Of a stretch of 64,000 nt of DNA, positions 34,772 through 43,194 are shown piece after piece. The notes under the pieces are model-generated. The model searched no databases and had not been told where the DNA came from. It was given only the letters and a program-made list of their open reading frames with translations. The position numbers were made by a program, and so were the translations under genes. The DNA comes from DZBG01 sp049241565. Lineage in GTDB: Bacteria; Bdellovibrionota; Bacteriovoracia; Bacteriovoracales; Bacteriovoracaceae. Every line of letters starts with the position of its first letter. Position 1 is the stretch's first letter. The DNA lies in contig JBMLQL010000042.1 in the NCBI GenBank assembly GCA_049241565.1, positions 74,362 to 138,361 of the forward strand. Direction: 5' to 3'.

Positions 34772-35959
34772 ATGAAGTATCTCATTCCATGTATTATTTT
34801 GTTTTCAGAATTCACCCACGCTCAACAGAGCTATGTCCCTTTTGCTCGTCCTCTAGAAAAGAAAGGATATCAACTTTCTTTGTCTGGAAACTATTGGCAA
34901 TCATCAAAACGAATTGATCGTGATGGAAAAGAATCTGAATTTCCTGATGGGGAGTCTTTCAATCGCTTTGATTCAGAGTTCAATGGTATTTTAGGTGTGG
35001 CCAAAAATTTTCAAATTGGTGGTGGAGCTCGCTTTCGTATGAATCAAATGAAAGTGAGTAATGGCAGTGGACAAATTGTCGATGCTTCTTCATCAGGGCC
35101 AGAATCAGTTTTTGCCACCGGTCTTTTTGCTTTTGATCCTGTAAATCGTATTCAGTTTGCTATCGAAGGACTTTATAAATACCGTCCCTATGAAGATAAA
35201 GAAATCAATCTTACAAGTTATGATCGTGAAGATATTGTTTTAGGTGAGAGGGGGAACGAATACAGTATTGGTCTTGCTGCTTCCTATACTTCGGCCACAA
35301 AGAATTTTATTTCTCTTCGTGGTGGATTTCGTGATCCAGGTACTGAAGTTTCAAATGAAATTTATTATCAAGCTGAAGGGGCCTTAGGCTGGAAATATTT
35401 TGCCCTTGTAGCAGGTGTCGATGGAGTCTTCTCGATGAAAGATGATCCTTACACTGATGATCCTTTGAATAAGCCGGCCTATAATCGAGGAAACTCAGAA
35501 ATGTATCATGGTATTAATCGTGAATATATGGCCCCTTATGTGGGTACCAATATCGCTCTTGGAAAATTTTGGCGTGCCGAACTCAGAGGTTCGCAAGTTA
35601 TTTCTGGGCGCTCAACAGATATGGGAACTCAGTTTGGAATCAGCTTAGTTTACCGTAAAGAAACTCCACCAGAAATGCTTCTTGATGGAAAATTTAAAAC
35701 TTATGATATCGAAGCAGCAGTGACTAAAGTTTCAAAACAAAAAAACTTTGTTGAAATTGATAAAGGTCTCTCAAGTGAAATTTATAAAGGGATGAGAGTA
35801 GATCTTTTTGAATTTGATTATCTTGGTGGAAATGTTCTCGTTGCACGTGGAGTTGTGATGCAAGTAAAAGTCGACTCCGCTGTGATTAAAATTTCAACTC
35901 GATTCAATCCTAAAAAGGAAATTAAGCAGGGATTAATTGCTCGAATGACGAGTAAGTAG
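34772..35959 (+). CDS. Putative outer-membrane beta-barrel protein
   Basis: A 395-residue exported protein (signal ending THA, before QQS). About residues 30-310 show alternating amphipathic strands rich in Tyr, Gly and Phe (for example YQLSLSGNYWQSS, FQIGGGARFRMN, FISLRGGFRDPG), as in a porin-like barrel. The last 85 residues (DIEAAVTKVSKQKNFVEIDK onwards) look like a separate beta-domain, possibly periplasmic. Not assignable to a named family. It follows the LigT-like gene by 8 bp and runs into the convergent lipoprotein gene with no terminator. Confidence 0.6.
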   Translation: MKYLIPCIILFSEFTHAQQSYVPFARPLEKKGYQLSLSGNYWQSSKRIDRDGKESEFPDGESFNRFDSEFNGILGVAKNFQIGGGARFRMNQMKVSNGSGQIVDASSSGPESVFATGLFAFDPVNRIQFAIEGLYKYRPYEDKEINLTSYDREDIVLGERGNEYSIGLAASYTSATKNFISLRGGFRDPGTEVSNEIYYQAEGALGWKYFALVAGVDGVFSMKDDPYTDDPLNKPAYNRGNSEMYHGINREYMAPYVGTNIALGKFWRAELRGSQVISGRSTDMGTQFGISLVYRKETPPEMLLDGKFKTYDIEAAVTKVSKQKNFVEIDKGLSSEIYKGMRVDLFEFDYLGGNVLVARGVVMQVKVDSAVIKISTRFNPKKEIKQGLIARMTSK

Positions 35960-35970
35960 AAGAGATGTTA

Positions 35971-36435
35971 TTATTCGAAATAAATCCACATGACTTTCCT
36001 TTTAGGAGCATAATTATCATATTCAAATCTCAATCCTATTTCACTGATTTTGACTAAGTATTTGTCTGTTAATGAGTGCTCTTCCATGTGAATCGAGACT
36101 TTTTCTTCTACCCAATTATAATTCCTAAATCTTTTCTTTAAGGCGACATAGTTATCGAAGTCTTTATAATAGAAAAGGGTCAAATGAGAAATAAGATTTG
36201 TTTTTTTATCCACATATACATCAATTTTTTTAAACTTGTACCTTAAGATTTTAAATTCAGAATACGGGTCTTTTTCAATCGTTTCATCTGGTGGGCCGAA
36301 AAGATTGTTCAGACGAGTTGGATTTTTTTCTTTCATGAGAGATATGATTTTTTCAAAAATATCACCGTCTTTAGATAAAGGCTTTATTTGAGAACAAGAC
36401 ATAATGAGTACAAGGGAAATATAGATAAATCTCAT
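35971..36435 (-). CDS. Small lipoprotein, last gene of the toxin-antitoxin operon
   Basis: A 154-residue protein with a lipoprotein signal (MRFIYISLVLIMSC, Cys14). The mature region is Lys/Phe/Tyr-rich with no family I recognise. Its ATG overlaps the end of the upstream peptidase gene by 4 bp, so it is the fourth overlapping member of the operon. Lower GGCC content than neighbouring core genes hints at recent acquisition. It might act as inhibitor or partner of the peptidase; this is inference. Confidence 0.65.
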   Translation of the reverse strand: MRFIYISLVLIMSCSQIKPLSKDGDIFEKIISLMKEKNPTRLNNLFGPPDETIEKDPYSEFKILRYKFKKIDVYVDKKTNLISHLTLFYYKDFDNYVALKKRFRNYNWVEEKVSIHMEEHSLTDKYLVKISEIGLRFEYDNYAPKRKVMWIYFE

Positions 36436-37142
36436 TTGTGGCTCTCCTTAGATTCTATGATTTTTTCTAAAATTTGAAATGACTGAGGATTGAAACTTTG
36501 TAGAAGTAATTTGTTTGAGTAATATAGCTCAATTGAATTAGCGAAATCTTCGCTCGGAGAATTTTTTGAGTCAGGAAGGATCACATTATCAGGGGCAACA
36601 ATCTTTCCCTTTTCTTGATATCTCCAACCTCTTGCAACAAAAAAAGATTTTAATACAACAGGATCCATATCCCAAACAGCAATATGAGCCATTTCGTGTG
36701 TGATGATATCTTTTTTGTTTGGCATTTTGAAAAACTTATCGAAAATAATGAGTGTTCTTGCTGAAGGAATAACCATCGCAGGATTATTAGAATTTCCTAT
36801 CTGTTCAGCGGCTCTAAGAATTTTATTAAGCTTGTATCTTTTAAGCCATATCGGTAGACTCTCAATCTGTTTAATAAGTTGATCCATCTCATCTTTAGTC
36901 CAGTCCTTGAATTTGGTCTCTAGCCCCTTGATCTTGTCTTTTGGAGAGTTTTCAAAATAATTATTTACCTTTATCTCTCTACAATGTTCAGAACGCACAT
37001 GAGAAGAAACCACTACTCCGCTTTGCTTTCTATATTCTTTGATGTGACTTTCTCGAACATGTATTTCATTGGGCAAGCAAGCAAAAATAAGATCACTATA
37101 AGCTAAGGCATATAATAAAAATAATCCGACTAAAAATTTCAT
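36432..37142 (-). CDS. Secreted HExxH putative metallopeptidase
   Basis: A 236-residue protein with an N-terminal signal (first 22 residues, ending IFAC; a lipid anchor is possible but the lipobox is poor). THEMAHIAVWD at about residue 146 is a zinc HExxH motif, and SEDFANSIELYY about 50 residues later gives a likely Glu ligand. The combination suggests a gluzincin-type peptidase; no named family is certain. It overlaps the antitoxin candidate (ATGA) and the lipoprotein, and its export sets it apart from the cytosolic M78/ImmA peptidases often found next to HTH genes. Confidence 0.65.
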   Translation of the reverse strand: MKFLVGLFLLYALAYSDLIFACLPNEIHVRESHIKEYRKQSGVVVSSHVRSEHCREIKVNNYFENSPKDKIKGLETKFKDWTKDEMDQLIKQIESLPIWLKRYKLNKILRAAEQIGNSNNPAMVIPSARTLIIFDKFFKMPNKKDIITHEMAHIAVWDMDPVVLKSFFVARGWRYQEKGKIVAPDNVILPDSKNSPSEDFANSIELYYSNKLLLQSFNPQSFQILEKIIESKESHK

Positions 37143-37525
37143 GAAGCAATCTTATTTAAATCAATATCAGGAAAGACTTCTTTAACTTTGAGTAAAGTTT
37201 TTAGAGTGGGATTATTATCACCAGACTCCAATCTTTGGTAGGGAAGAAGTTTCATTCCAAGTTCATGGGCCATTTCTTGTTGAGTTTTTCCCTTTTGAAT
37301 ACGGTACTTCTTTATAACAATTGAAAGTTTTTGATAAGGAGTTAAAAAGTCGAGACAATCGAAATTTTCGCTAAAATTTTCAATAGAGTAGCCAATAATA
37401 TCATCATTTTGATTAGACCTAAATTCTCCTATTTGATCGTTCATTTCAGATGGGACGAGATAGTTTTCTTTTTTATCGAAGAAAACTTCAACATAATCTA
37501 AATCTTTATCATAGTAGATGTACAT
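37139..37525 (-). CDS. DUF2283-HTH (XRE) antitoxin candidate
   Basis: A 128-residue protein. The N-terminal 60 residues (YYDKDLDYVEVFFDKKENYL) resemble DUF2283. The C-terminal HTH_3 domain is KYRIQKGKTQQEMAHELGM, then QRLESGDNNPTLKTLLKV. Such two-part proteins are typical antitoxins that bind their own promoter. AAGGAG seven bases upstream supports the ATG at 37525. It lies 1 bp after the toxin candidate and overlaps the peptidase gene. Likely repressor of the operon through the inverted repeat at 37831-37862. Confidence 0.7.
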   Translation of the reverse strand: MYIYYDKDLDYVEVFFDKKENYLVPSEMNDQIGEFRSNQNDDIIGYSIENFSENFDCLDFLTPYQKLSIVIKKYRIQKGKTQQEMAHELGMKLLPYQRLESGDNNPTLKTLLKVKEVFPDIDLNKIAS

Positions 37526-37526
37526 T

Positions 37527-37826
37527 CTAAGACTCCTTCTTATATATAACCTGGCCACTTTTTATTTTAGTCGTCGTATAGGCCGTTGAGATGAAGTTAC
37601 CATCTGAGCAGCACTTTAAGACAACACAAAAATATCTAGAATCTCTTTTAAGAATATAATAAAGATTTGATACTTGAATGGAAGAGCTTCTTCTGACTTC
37701 GACTGGTGCTTTTAGAGCTTCGAAAATCAAATGTTCATCGGCCTCAGGGTGGCGAGATCGAATGTGTAGCTCTTGTTCGTCGGTCAAAATGCAATCTTCA
37801 TTTTGATAATTTTTGAAGACCTTCAT
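37527..37826 (-). CDS. BECR/RelE-like toxin candidate
   Basis: A 99-residue basic protein. The pattern LTDEQELHIRSRHPEADEHL, then APVEVRRSS, VVLKCCSDGNFISTAYTTT and KIKSG resembles the barnase-EndoU-ColicinE5-RelE (PBECR/DUF4258-like) RNase group. Conserved-looking residues are His, Arg and the terminal Thr/Lys. As first gene, before an HTH protein, it suggests a HigBA-like toxin-antitoxin pair. Its ATG lies next to the inverted repeat. Toxicity is unproven. Confidence 0.62.
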   Translation of the reverse strand: MKVFKNYQNEDCILTDEQELHIRSRHPEADEHLIFEALKAPVEVRRSSSIQVSNLYYILKRDSRYFCVVLKCCSDGNFISTAYTTTKIKSGQVIYKKES

Positions 37827-37830
37827 TGTG

Positions 37831-37862
37831 TAGACAATACTACATGTTTGTAGTATTGTCTA
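37831..37862. promoter_or_regulatory. 13-bp inverted repeat, probable operator of the toxin-antitoxin operon
   Basis: Arms TAGACAATACTAC (37831-37843) and GTAGTATTGTCTA (37850-37862) are perfect, with spacer ATGTTT. It starts 5 bp upstream of the toxin ATG and also encodes the last codons and stop of the DAHP synthase gene on the same strand. No U-run follows, so a terminator is unlikely; a binding site for the HTH antitoxin fits better. Confidence 0.65.
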
Positions 37863-38586
37863 GTAGAAATTGTTCTGCTTCTTCTAATGAAATCGCTTGG
37901 GCCGCATCAGAGACTGATTTTGCAGGTTCTGGATGGCACTCGATCATTACTCCATCAAAATCCATGGCGAGGGCAGCAGCAGCAAGAGGAAGAACAAATT
38001 CTCTTTTTTTAGTTCCATGGCTTGGATCAATAATAACTTGGTAACCTGATTGTTTCGCTACCATTGCAACGATAAAATCAAGATGAACACCTGTCGGTGA
38101 GGTGAGAGTTCTTGACCCTCTCTCACATAAAACAATCTTATTTTTTGGCACACCAAAGCGCTGGAGATACTCAGCAGACGCCAACCATTCCTCTAAAGTA
38201 TTTGCGAAGCCGCGTTTAAGAAGAACAAAATCTTGCTTCTTCAAATACTTTCCAATGACCTTAAGAAGCTCAAAATTTTGCATATTACGAGCACCGATTT
38301 GAATCACCTGAACATCATCTGCAATGGCCGCGAGCTGCTCTTCAGAGCAGACTTCGGCGACAAATTTTAATTCTTCGACAGAGTAGGTCTCACGGAGTTT
38401 GGCCAGAACTTGAAGCCCCTCAACACCTAGGCCCTGAAAGGATTCTGGACGAGTGCGAGGCTTAAAAAGTTGAGTACGGATATACGTTACATCGTGCTTA
38501 CGCAAAATATTGGCGACTTGAGATATCTGCTCAAAAGACTCAAGTGAGCAAGGACCTAGGATAAAAAGCTTATTCTTCATGGACAT
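37840..38586 (-). CDS. DAHP synthase (3-deoxy-7-phosphoheptulonate synthase), type I-beta
   Basis: A 248-residue enzyme of the shikimate pathway. FILGPCSLES, the sugar-phosphate site FKPRTRPESFQGLG, VLCERGSRTLTSPTG, VIIDPSHGTKKREFVLPLA and MIECHPEPAKSVSDAAQ are standard DAHPS motifs (metal-binding Cys, His, Glu and Asp). There is no ACT or chorismate-mutase regulatory domain, so it may not be feedback-inhibited through a fused domain. The last five codons lie within the inverted repeat of the downstream toxin operon. KDO-8-P synthase is a relative but the motifs favour DAHPS. Confidence 0.85.
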   Translation of the reverse strand: MSMKNKLFILGPCSLESFEQISQVANILRKHDVTYIRTQLFKPRTRPESFQGLGVEGLQVLAKLRETYSVEELKFVAEVCSEEQLAAIADDVQVIQIGARNMQNFELLKVIGKYLKKQDFVLLKRGFANTLEEWLASAEYLQRFGVPKNKIVLCERGSRTLTSPTGVHLDFIVAMVAKQSGYQVIIDPSHGTKKREFVLPLAAAALAMDFDGVMIECHPEPAKSVSDAAQAISLEEAEQFLLDNTTNM

Positions 38587-38643
38587 ACAGGGCCCGGCAA
38601 TTTTAATCAGTTTGTAACCACCAGTAATTTGGTTAGAATGAGA

Positions 38644-38649
38644 TATAAT
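38644..38649 (+). promoter_or_regulatory. Candidate -10 box TATAAT
   Basis: A consensus TATAAT between divergent genes, 33 bp before the ATG of the secreted Lys-tailed protein. No good -35 is seen at the usual distance, so this may be a weak or activator-dependent promoter. Confidence 0.4.
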
Positions 38650-38681
38650 GATTTATGCTTATACTGACAAGGACAAAGCTT

Positions 38682-39428
38682 ATGCTCGCAAAGACTAAGA
38701 ACTTTTTACTTACTCTCGTACTCCTGAATTCGGTGGCCTGGGCCAAGCCTTTTGCCAGTAAATTCTGTGAGTTCGAATTGCCGCCAGGCTGGTCTTGCGC
38801 CTTAGAGGGGACAGACTATGTATGTCAGAGTGAGACGGCCGATAGAAAGAAAGAAGCCATTATTATTCTTGCCGCTAAAATTCGTGGAGAACAAGACTCC
38901 CTCGATGAGTACATGGCCTATTTAAAAAAGAATAAAGAATACTCACTTCCAGGTGGGAAATCTCAAGTCTCAGAGCCTAAATTCACAAAAATGACTGACA
39001 TTAATAATCACCGCTGGGTAGATTCACTTCACCTTGCCTCTGAGGTTCCTGGTTTCTACACTCGTTATATGGCCACAGTAAAAGAAGATCTGGGTCTCGC
39101 AGTGACATTCTCAGTCAGCAAAGACCTTTATTCTCAGTACCAGCCAGTTATCGATAAAATGATGTCTACTCTTCGTGTTTTCCGTCAGAAGAAGCAAGAT
39201 CTTGCTGATCTTCGTGGTAGCGGAACTGATGCTAATTTTAATGATGCTACTTTTGCTCCATCAGGAGCAATGGGAGATATGCAGGTTAATAAAACAAAGA
39301 AGCGTGTTGACGGAGATTCATCTGGTGATCAGCTTGGTCTTCTACTTCTTGTTGTTGGGGCCATTGTGGTGTTCATCATTCTTAAAAAGAAGAAGGGTGG
39401 AGCTGCTAAGAAGAAAAAGAAGCAATAA
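38682..39428 (+). CDS. Exported protein with C-terminal membrane anchor and Lys-rich tail
   Basis: A 248-residue protein with a signal peptide (MLAKTKNFLLTLVLLNSVAW, cut before KPF). The mature part starts with two Cys in FCEFELPPGWSCALEG, then an alpha/beta region resembling PsbP/DUF1795-like stress proteins (SKDLYSQYQPVIDKMMSTLR). Residues about 218-236 are a membrane helix, followed by a tail of Gly, Ala and Lys (KKKKGGAAKKKKKQ). AAGGA lies eight bases before the ATG. Signal plus C-terminal anchor suggests a periplasmic domain fixed to the inner membrane. Function unknown. Confidence 0.62.
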   Translation: MLAKTKNFLLTLVLLNSVAWAKPFASKFCEFELPPGWSCALEGTDYVCQSETADRKKEAIIILAAKIRGEQDSLDEYMAYLKKNKEYSLPGGKSQVSEPKFTKMTDINNHRWVDSLHLASEVPGFYTRYMATVKEDLGLAVTFSVSKDLYSQYQPVIDKMMSTLRVFRQKKQDLADLRGSGTDANFNDATFAPSGAMGDMQVNKTKKRVDGDSSGDQLGLLLLVVGAIVVFIILKKKKGGAAKKKKKQ

Positions 39429-39493
39429 TTCTTGGCAGTGGGGTTTCTCGGGCCTTTTAGATATTTCAGTAAGTTAACAGTTTAAACCCATAT

Positions 39494-39532
39494 AAGGCCC
39501 TACTTGGTAACACCAGTAGGGCCTTTTCTTTT
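39494..39532 (+). terminator. Long terminator hairpin just before the 39.5-kb membrane protein
   Basis: AAGGCCCTAC (39494-39503) pairs with GTAGGGCCTT (39516-39525); the inner TTGGT and ACCA extend the stem, giving a near-continuous 14-bp helix. TTCTTTT follows. The next ATG candidates are at 39536 and 39545, so it leaves no room for an independent promoter between them. Confidence 0.85.
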
Positions 39533-39544
39533 AAAATGGATATT

Positions 39545-41236
39545 ATGAAAACACTAATCGTATCAATGATCTTGAGTCTTCAATTAATCCTCTTTCCGGC
39601 AACGGCGAGTGCGGGGACAAGCACAGCTGCTTATGCCAAGGGGATATCATCTCTAGCAATTGGTGTGACTGGTACGATGGCGATCACCTCTTGTGTTGGA
39701 AGCTTAATTTCACCTTACATATTTTCCGCTGGAGCAATTGGAATGATTGCGGGAGATATGATCCTAGCTAAAAAATATACTGATTATCAAAAGAAAAAAA
39801 ATAGTGAATTGAAACTTAAAGAATCAGAACTGAAAGATGGAAATGGAGATTATCAAAAAGAAATAATTGATCAACGTCTGGAAATGGAAAAAGCTGAATT
39901 AGAGAATATAAAAAAGAGAGAAACTCTTCATTACGTACTTGGTACTGTTATGACTGCTGCGATGGGAGTTGCTATTTATGAACTCATCGCCAACAAAGCA
40001 GCTCAAGCAGTGAGTTTCGGAGCCGCTAAGCCTTTCATTGGATATTGCACGTGCAGCAAAGATGCAGCGATGGCCACTTCAATTAGTAATACGATTACAT
40101 TTACTTGGGGACAAGCTGTAAACATGTTGGCCGGAGTTGCATCAAGCTCAGGCGGTGGAACGAGTGCTTTTGGTTCATGGTTTAGTTATATTCAAATGGC
40201 GCTGCCTCTTATGTCATCCACTATCTCTGGAATGATGGATAGTATGATTTCGTCTGATATTACTCGTTCAATTTTTTTCGGCGCAAATGCCGCAATCTTG
40301 TATTGGGTTGCGGGAGATTTGTCTGCGAAAAAGAAAATTGCAAAAGATAATATTGCAAAGCTAGAAGAGTTAAAGAAAAAAGTTAAAGGAACTCAAGCTG
40401 AGGGTATTGCTCCTGGTCCAGGAAACTATGCAGATGGAGACAATCAAAATCTCAGTGGTGTAATGAATATTAAAGAGCTTCCTCAAGTTGCCGAGGTGAA
40501 GTCTTGTTTTTCAATAAATAAAGGAACTGCCTCGTTTGGAAGTTCATCATGTAAAACAGCAGTGAAGTTATCTCCAATTAACTTTAAAGGTGGATTAAAT
40601 ATACCCGTACTTCAAAGCGTGTCTGGTTCATCTATCAATGCTGCTAATGCACTAACTGCTGGAAACTGGGAAGGAGCTGAAGTTGCATTTGCAGACATAA
40701 GTTCAAAAGCCGCTCAAATTAGAGAAATCAATGATCAATTACAAAAAAAATATAATGACCAAATGAAAGCTGAGGGAAAGCCAACTATTGATTTTAAAGG
40801 CGAAGTTGCAAAGCAAGTAGCAGCAATTGATAGTGAAATCGCAAAAGCTATGGGAATGCCAGCAAGTAGTTTAGCCGCTGCTCCACAAGCTACAATTGGT
40901 AAAGACGAAGCCGCTAAAGAAGAAGTTGCTTCTTCAGCAAGTACTCCAGTTGTTGCTCCTGTTGCTGATATTCCATCAATGGACTTGAGTGGAATTGGCG
41001 GAGGAATGGAGCAAGCAGATGTGAGTGGAGAAGCTCCTGCGAAGAGTTTAGACGATTCTTTGGGAGAGTATGAAGTTGCAGAAAATGATATTGCTAAAGA
41101 TCCAGGTGTTTCGATTTTTAAGCAAGTCTCTAATCGTTATATTCTCAATTATCGTCAGTTTTTTAGTGCCGCGAAGAAATCTCTCACGCCTTCTGAAGGT
41201 GCAGCTGAGAAGACGGCTCCTGCCGCTTCACCTTAA
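39545..41236 (+). CDS. Large polytopic secreted/membrane protein, envelope cluster member A
   Basis: About 563 residues, unrecognised family. A signal-like N-terminus (MKTLIVSMILSLQLILF, then PATASA) is followed by membrane segments at about 30-70, a Lys/Glu coiled coil (about 80-125), a helix containing AMGVAIYELIANKAA near 140-155, two or three more hydrophobic stretches to about 265, and a soluble domain with a second short coiled coil and Ala/Ser/Glu-rich linker. Near the C-terminus is IFKQVSNRY. The helix-coiled coil-YELI layout repeats in the 45.6-48.4 kb protein, suggesting distant paralogy. Start at 39536 is also possible. Confidence 0.6.
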   Translation: MKTLIVSMILSLQLILFPATASAGTSTAAYAKGISSLAIGVTGTMAITSCVGSLISPYIFSAGAIGMIAGDMILAKKYTDYQKKKNSELKLKESELKDGNGDYQKEIIDQRLEMEKAELENIKKRETLHYVLGTVMTAAMGVAIYELIANKAAQAVSFGAAKPFIGYCTCSKDAAMATSISNTITFTWGQAVNMLAGVASSSGGGTSAFGSWFSYIQMALPLMSSTISGMMDSMISSDITRSIFFGANAAILYWVAGDLSAKKKIAKDNIAKLEELKKKVKGTQAEGIAPGPGNYADGDNQNLSGVMNIKELPQVAEVKSCFSINKGTASFGSSSCKTAVKLSPINFKGGLNIPVLQSVSGSSINAANALTAGNWEGAEVAFADISSKAAQIREINDQLQKKYNDQMKAEGKPTIDFKGEVAKQVAAIDSEIAKAMGMPASSLAAAPQATIGKDEAAKEEVASSASTPVVAPVADIPSMDLSGIGGGMEQADVSGEAPAKSLDDSLGEYEVAENDIAKDPGVSIFKQVSNRYILNYRQFFSAAKKSLTPSEGAAEKTAPAASP

Positions 41237-41268
41237 AACAACCCAAATATGCCATAAATAATTGACAG

Positions 41269-41301
41269 GAAGAAGGCCCTTTAAAGGGCCTTCTTCTATT
41301 T
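41269..41301 (+). terminator. Intrinsic terminator, 28-bp perfect palindrome
   Basis: GAAGAAGGCCCTTT (41269-41282) and AAAGGGCCTTCTTC (41283-41296) form a perfect palindrome followed by TATTTT. The practical hairpin is GAAGAAGGCCC with a short AT loop. It ends the 39.5-kb transcript. Confidence 0.85.
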
Positions 41302-41441
41302 TAAGAGATTGATTTTAAAGAGTTTTTTAGGGGCGTGGAGAGTAGTTCATCAGCAAGGTACAGACTCGGTTTAAAATAATATCAAGAGATAGGTCCGAAT
41401 AACCGATAAAATTTGTGGCTTTCTCTATTTAAGGGTCATTT

Positions 41442-43187
41442 ATGAAAACTTTACTTTTTATTTCAGTCGTTGCGCTTAGTACGGATCTCGCCCATGCAGT
41501 CAACATTCTTGATGGGGATTGGAAAAGTAGTAATATGAATAGAGAAAAGCTCGATGGTAAGGGACAAGTTATTGGAAAAGTTGATGATACTCAGAATCAA
41601 AACAAACCGAATGATCCCAAAGTAAATAACCCAGTAGTTGATACACAAAATGATAGACCTTCAGGATCAACAACAGTTAACTCTGATGTTGTAAACTGTA
41701 TTGATAAAAATCAAATTACACCTACTAGTTTACCTCGATGTATTGCGATTCGTTTGGCCGCAGGATTGTCAGGATTAAGTGGAACTGAAACAGATAATGA
41801 TTCCTCTAAAGATAAAATGATTAATTGTAAACTGAAGTCTCCTACCAATCAAGATTGGGTAGTATGCCAACAAGGAATCAAAACTTATAATACTCTTACT
41901 GGATTAGATGGGGCCATGCAATTATCGACTGGAATCCAAAGTCAGCTGGCCCAAGATAAAATTCAAAAAGAGACCATGAAAGAGGCGCAAGCGGGAAATT
42001 TACAAACAGCAGCTCTTCAAGCCACGGCTGATCAAAACTTAGCAAATGCGAAACTTCTTGAGCAGCAAGCTTCATTTTATGGTGGGCAAGCAGCTTATCT
42101 TGAAACTTTTGTCGCAACAAAATGGCCATCAAAAGTTAAAACAGTATGTAATGCAAAAAGAATTGCGGAAGTTAAAAACATCGTTGCAAAAAATATTGGT
42201 GATGCTATTTCTTTGGCTTACCCAGGGAATACAAACGGGGCACAATCTCAAACACAACCAACTAAAGTTGAGGTTGCAGGGGTGTCTTTTGGAATGTCAA
42301 ACCAGCCAAACGTAGCTGCTAGTATTACAGAAGCAAACTGTATCAAAATTCTTGATTCCGGCTTTATTAAAAAATCAACGGAATTATTCCCTAATAGTAG
42401 TGCTCGCTCTGCTCTTCAAAATAAGGCCATTGAATCTATCGGTAAAGCGGCAAAAGCCGGTATTGATGCTAATAGATTAAGAAAAAATGCCAAAGTGGCT
42501 GAGACACTTAAAGATCAATTTGTTGATCCAGGTGGAGATGCAATGTTTGATCTTTGTCGAATTGATCCGGCCAATGTTCAATGTCGTGGTACTGGAACAA
42601 GAGTGAATCAACCAGGCTATCAAGCTGGTCAGTTTAATCTTGATGGTGGTGGAAATGGACAAGCTTTTAATTTAAATCCTAACGCTGGAACAGGCGAAGA
42701 AATTGGAAATATCGGAACTGGAGAGGCTACAAATATTGCAGGGGTGACTTCGCCTTTTGCTGATGAAGCTGATAAGGCCTCAGACCTTCTTGATCAGGCA
42801 GGTGGTGCTTCTTACACATCTGCAGGTGCAGGTGGCGGAGGAGGTGGTGGTGTAGGTGGTGGAGGCGGCGGTGGTTCAGCTGCTCTTGGTGGAGACCTTC
42901 AAGGTGCTGAGAAAGATGATAAAGAAGCTGAGATTAAAGCGTCTAAGCGTGATGGTGGATATGCAAGTGGTGGAGGTGGATTTCAAGCGACTGGTAGTGG
43001 GTCTAGTGATGAAAATCCTCTTCAGAGCTTATTCGATCAAGATGGGGCCAAAGGTGGAATTGAAGAAGACCGCTCAATTGCTTCTGAAGATATCGACAAT
43101 TCAAACTCTGCTCTCTTTGAGAAAATTTCAAAGAAGTATGCTAAAGTTCACGGTGAAAAAAGAATTGAAGCAAATAATTTAGAATAG
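41442..43187 (+). CDS. Secreted Gly-rich protein, envelope cluster member C
   Basis: A 581-residue exported protein (signal ending AHA, before VNI) with no membrane helix after it. An Asn/Asp-rich N-terminal stretch leads to a Cys-containing helical domain (CIDKN, RCIAIRLAAGLSG, INCKLKSP, VVCQQG, TVCNAK, DLCRIDP), a long Gln/Ala-rich coiled region (about 170-225), a Gly-rich repeat-like zone (about 460-485) and a tail with LFEKISKKY. Eight or more Cys suggest disulfides. No known family. It is followed 7 bp later by a thioesterase gene. Confidence 0.6.
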   Translation: MKTLLFISVVALSTDLAHAVNILDGDWKSSNMNREKLDGKGQVIGKVDDTQNQNKPNDPKVNNPVVDTQNDRPSGSTTVNSDVVNCIDKNQITPTSLPRCIAIRLAAGLSGLSGTETDNDSSKDKMINCKLKSPTNQDWVVCQQGIKTYNTLTGLDGAMQLSTGIQSQLAQDKIQKETMKEAQAGNLQTAALQATADQNLANAKLLEQQASFYGGQAAYLETFVATKWPSKVKTVCNAKRIAEVKNIVAKNIGDAISLAYPGNTNGAQSQTQPTKVEVAGVSFGMSNQPNVAASITEANCIKILDSGFIKKSTELFPNSSARSALQNKAIESIGKAAKAGIDANRLRKNAKVAETLKDQFVDPGGDAMFDLCRIDPANVQCRGTGTRVNQPGYQAGQFNLDGGGNGQAFNLNPNAGTGEEIGNIGTGEATNIAGVTSPFADEADKASDLLDQAGGASYTSAGAGGGGGGGVGGGGGGGSAALGGDLQGAEKDDKEAEIKASKRDGGYASGGGGFQATGSGSSDENPLQSLFDQDGAKGGIEEDRSIASEDIDNSNSALFEKISKKYAKVHGEKRIEANNLE

Positions 43188-43194
43188 GACTCCC

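Noticed and set aside
36432..37525. HTH plus HExxH pair as an ImmA/ImmR mobile-element system
   Set aside because: The peptidase has an export signal and no M78 features apart from HExxH, and no integrase or phage genes are nearby.
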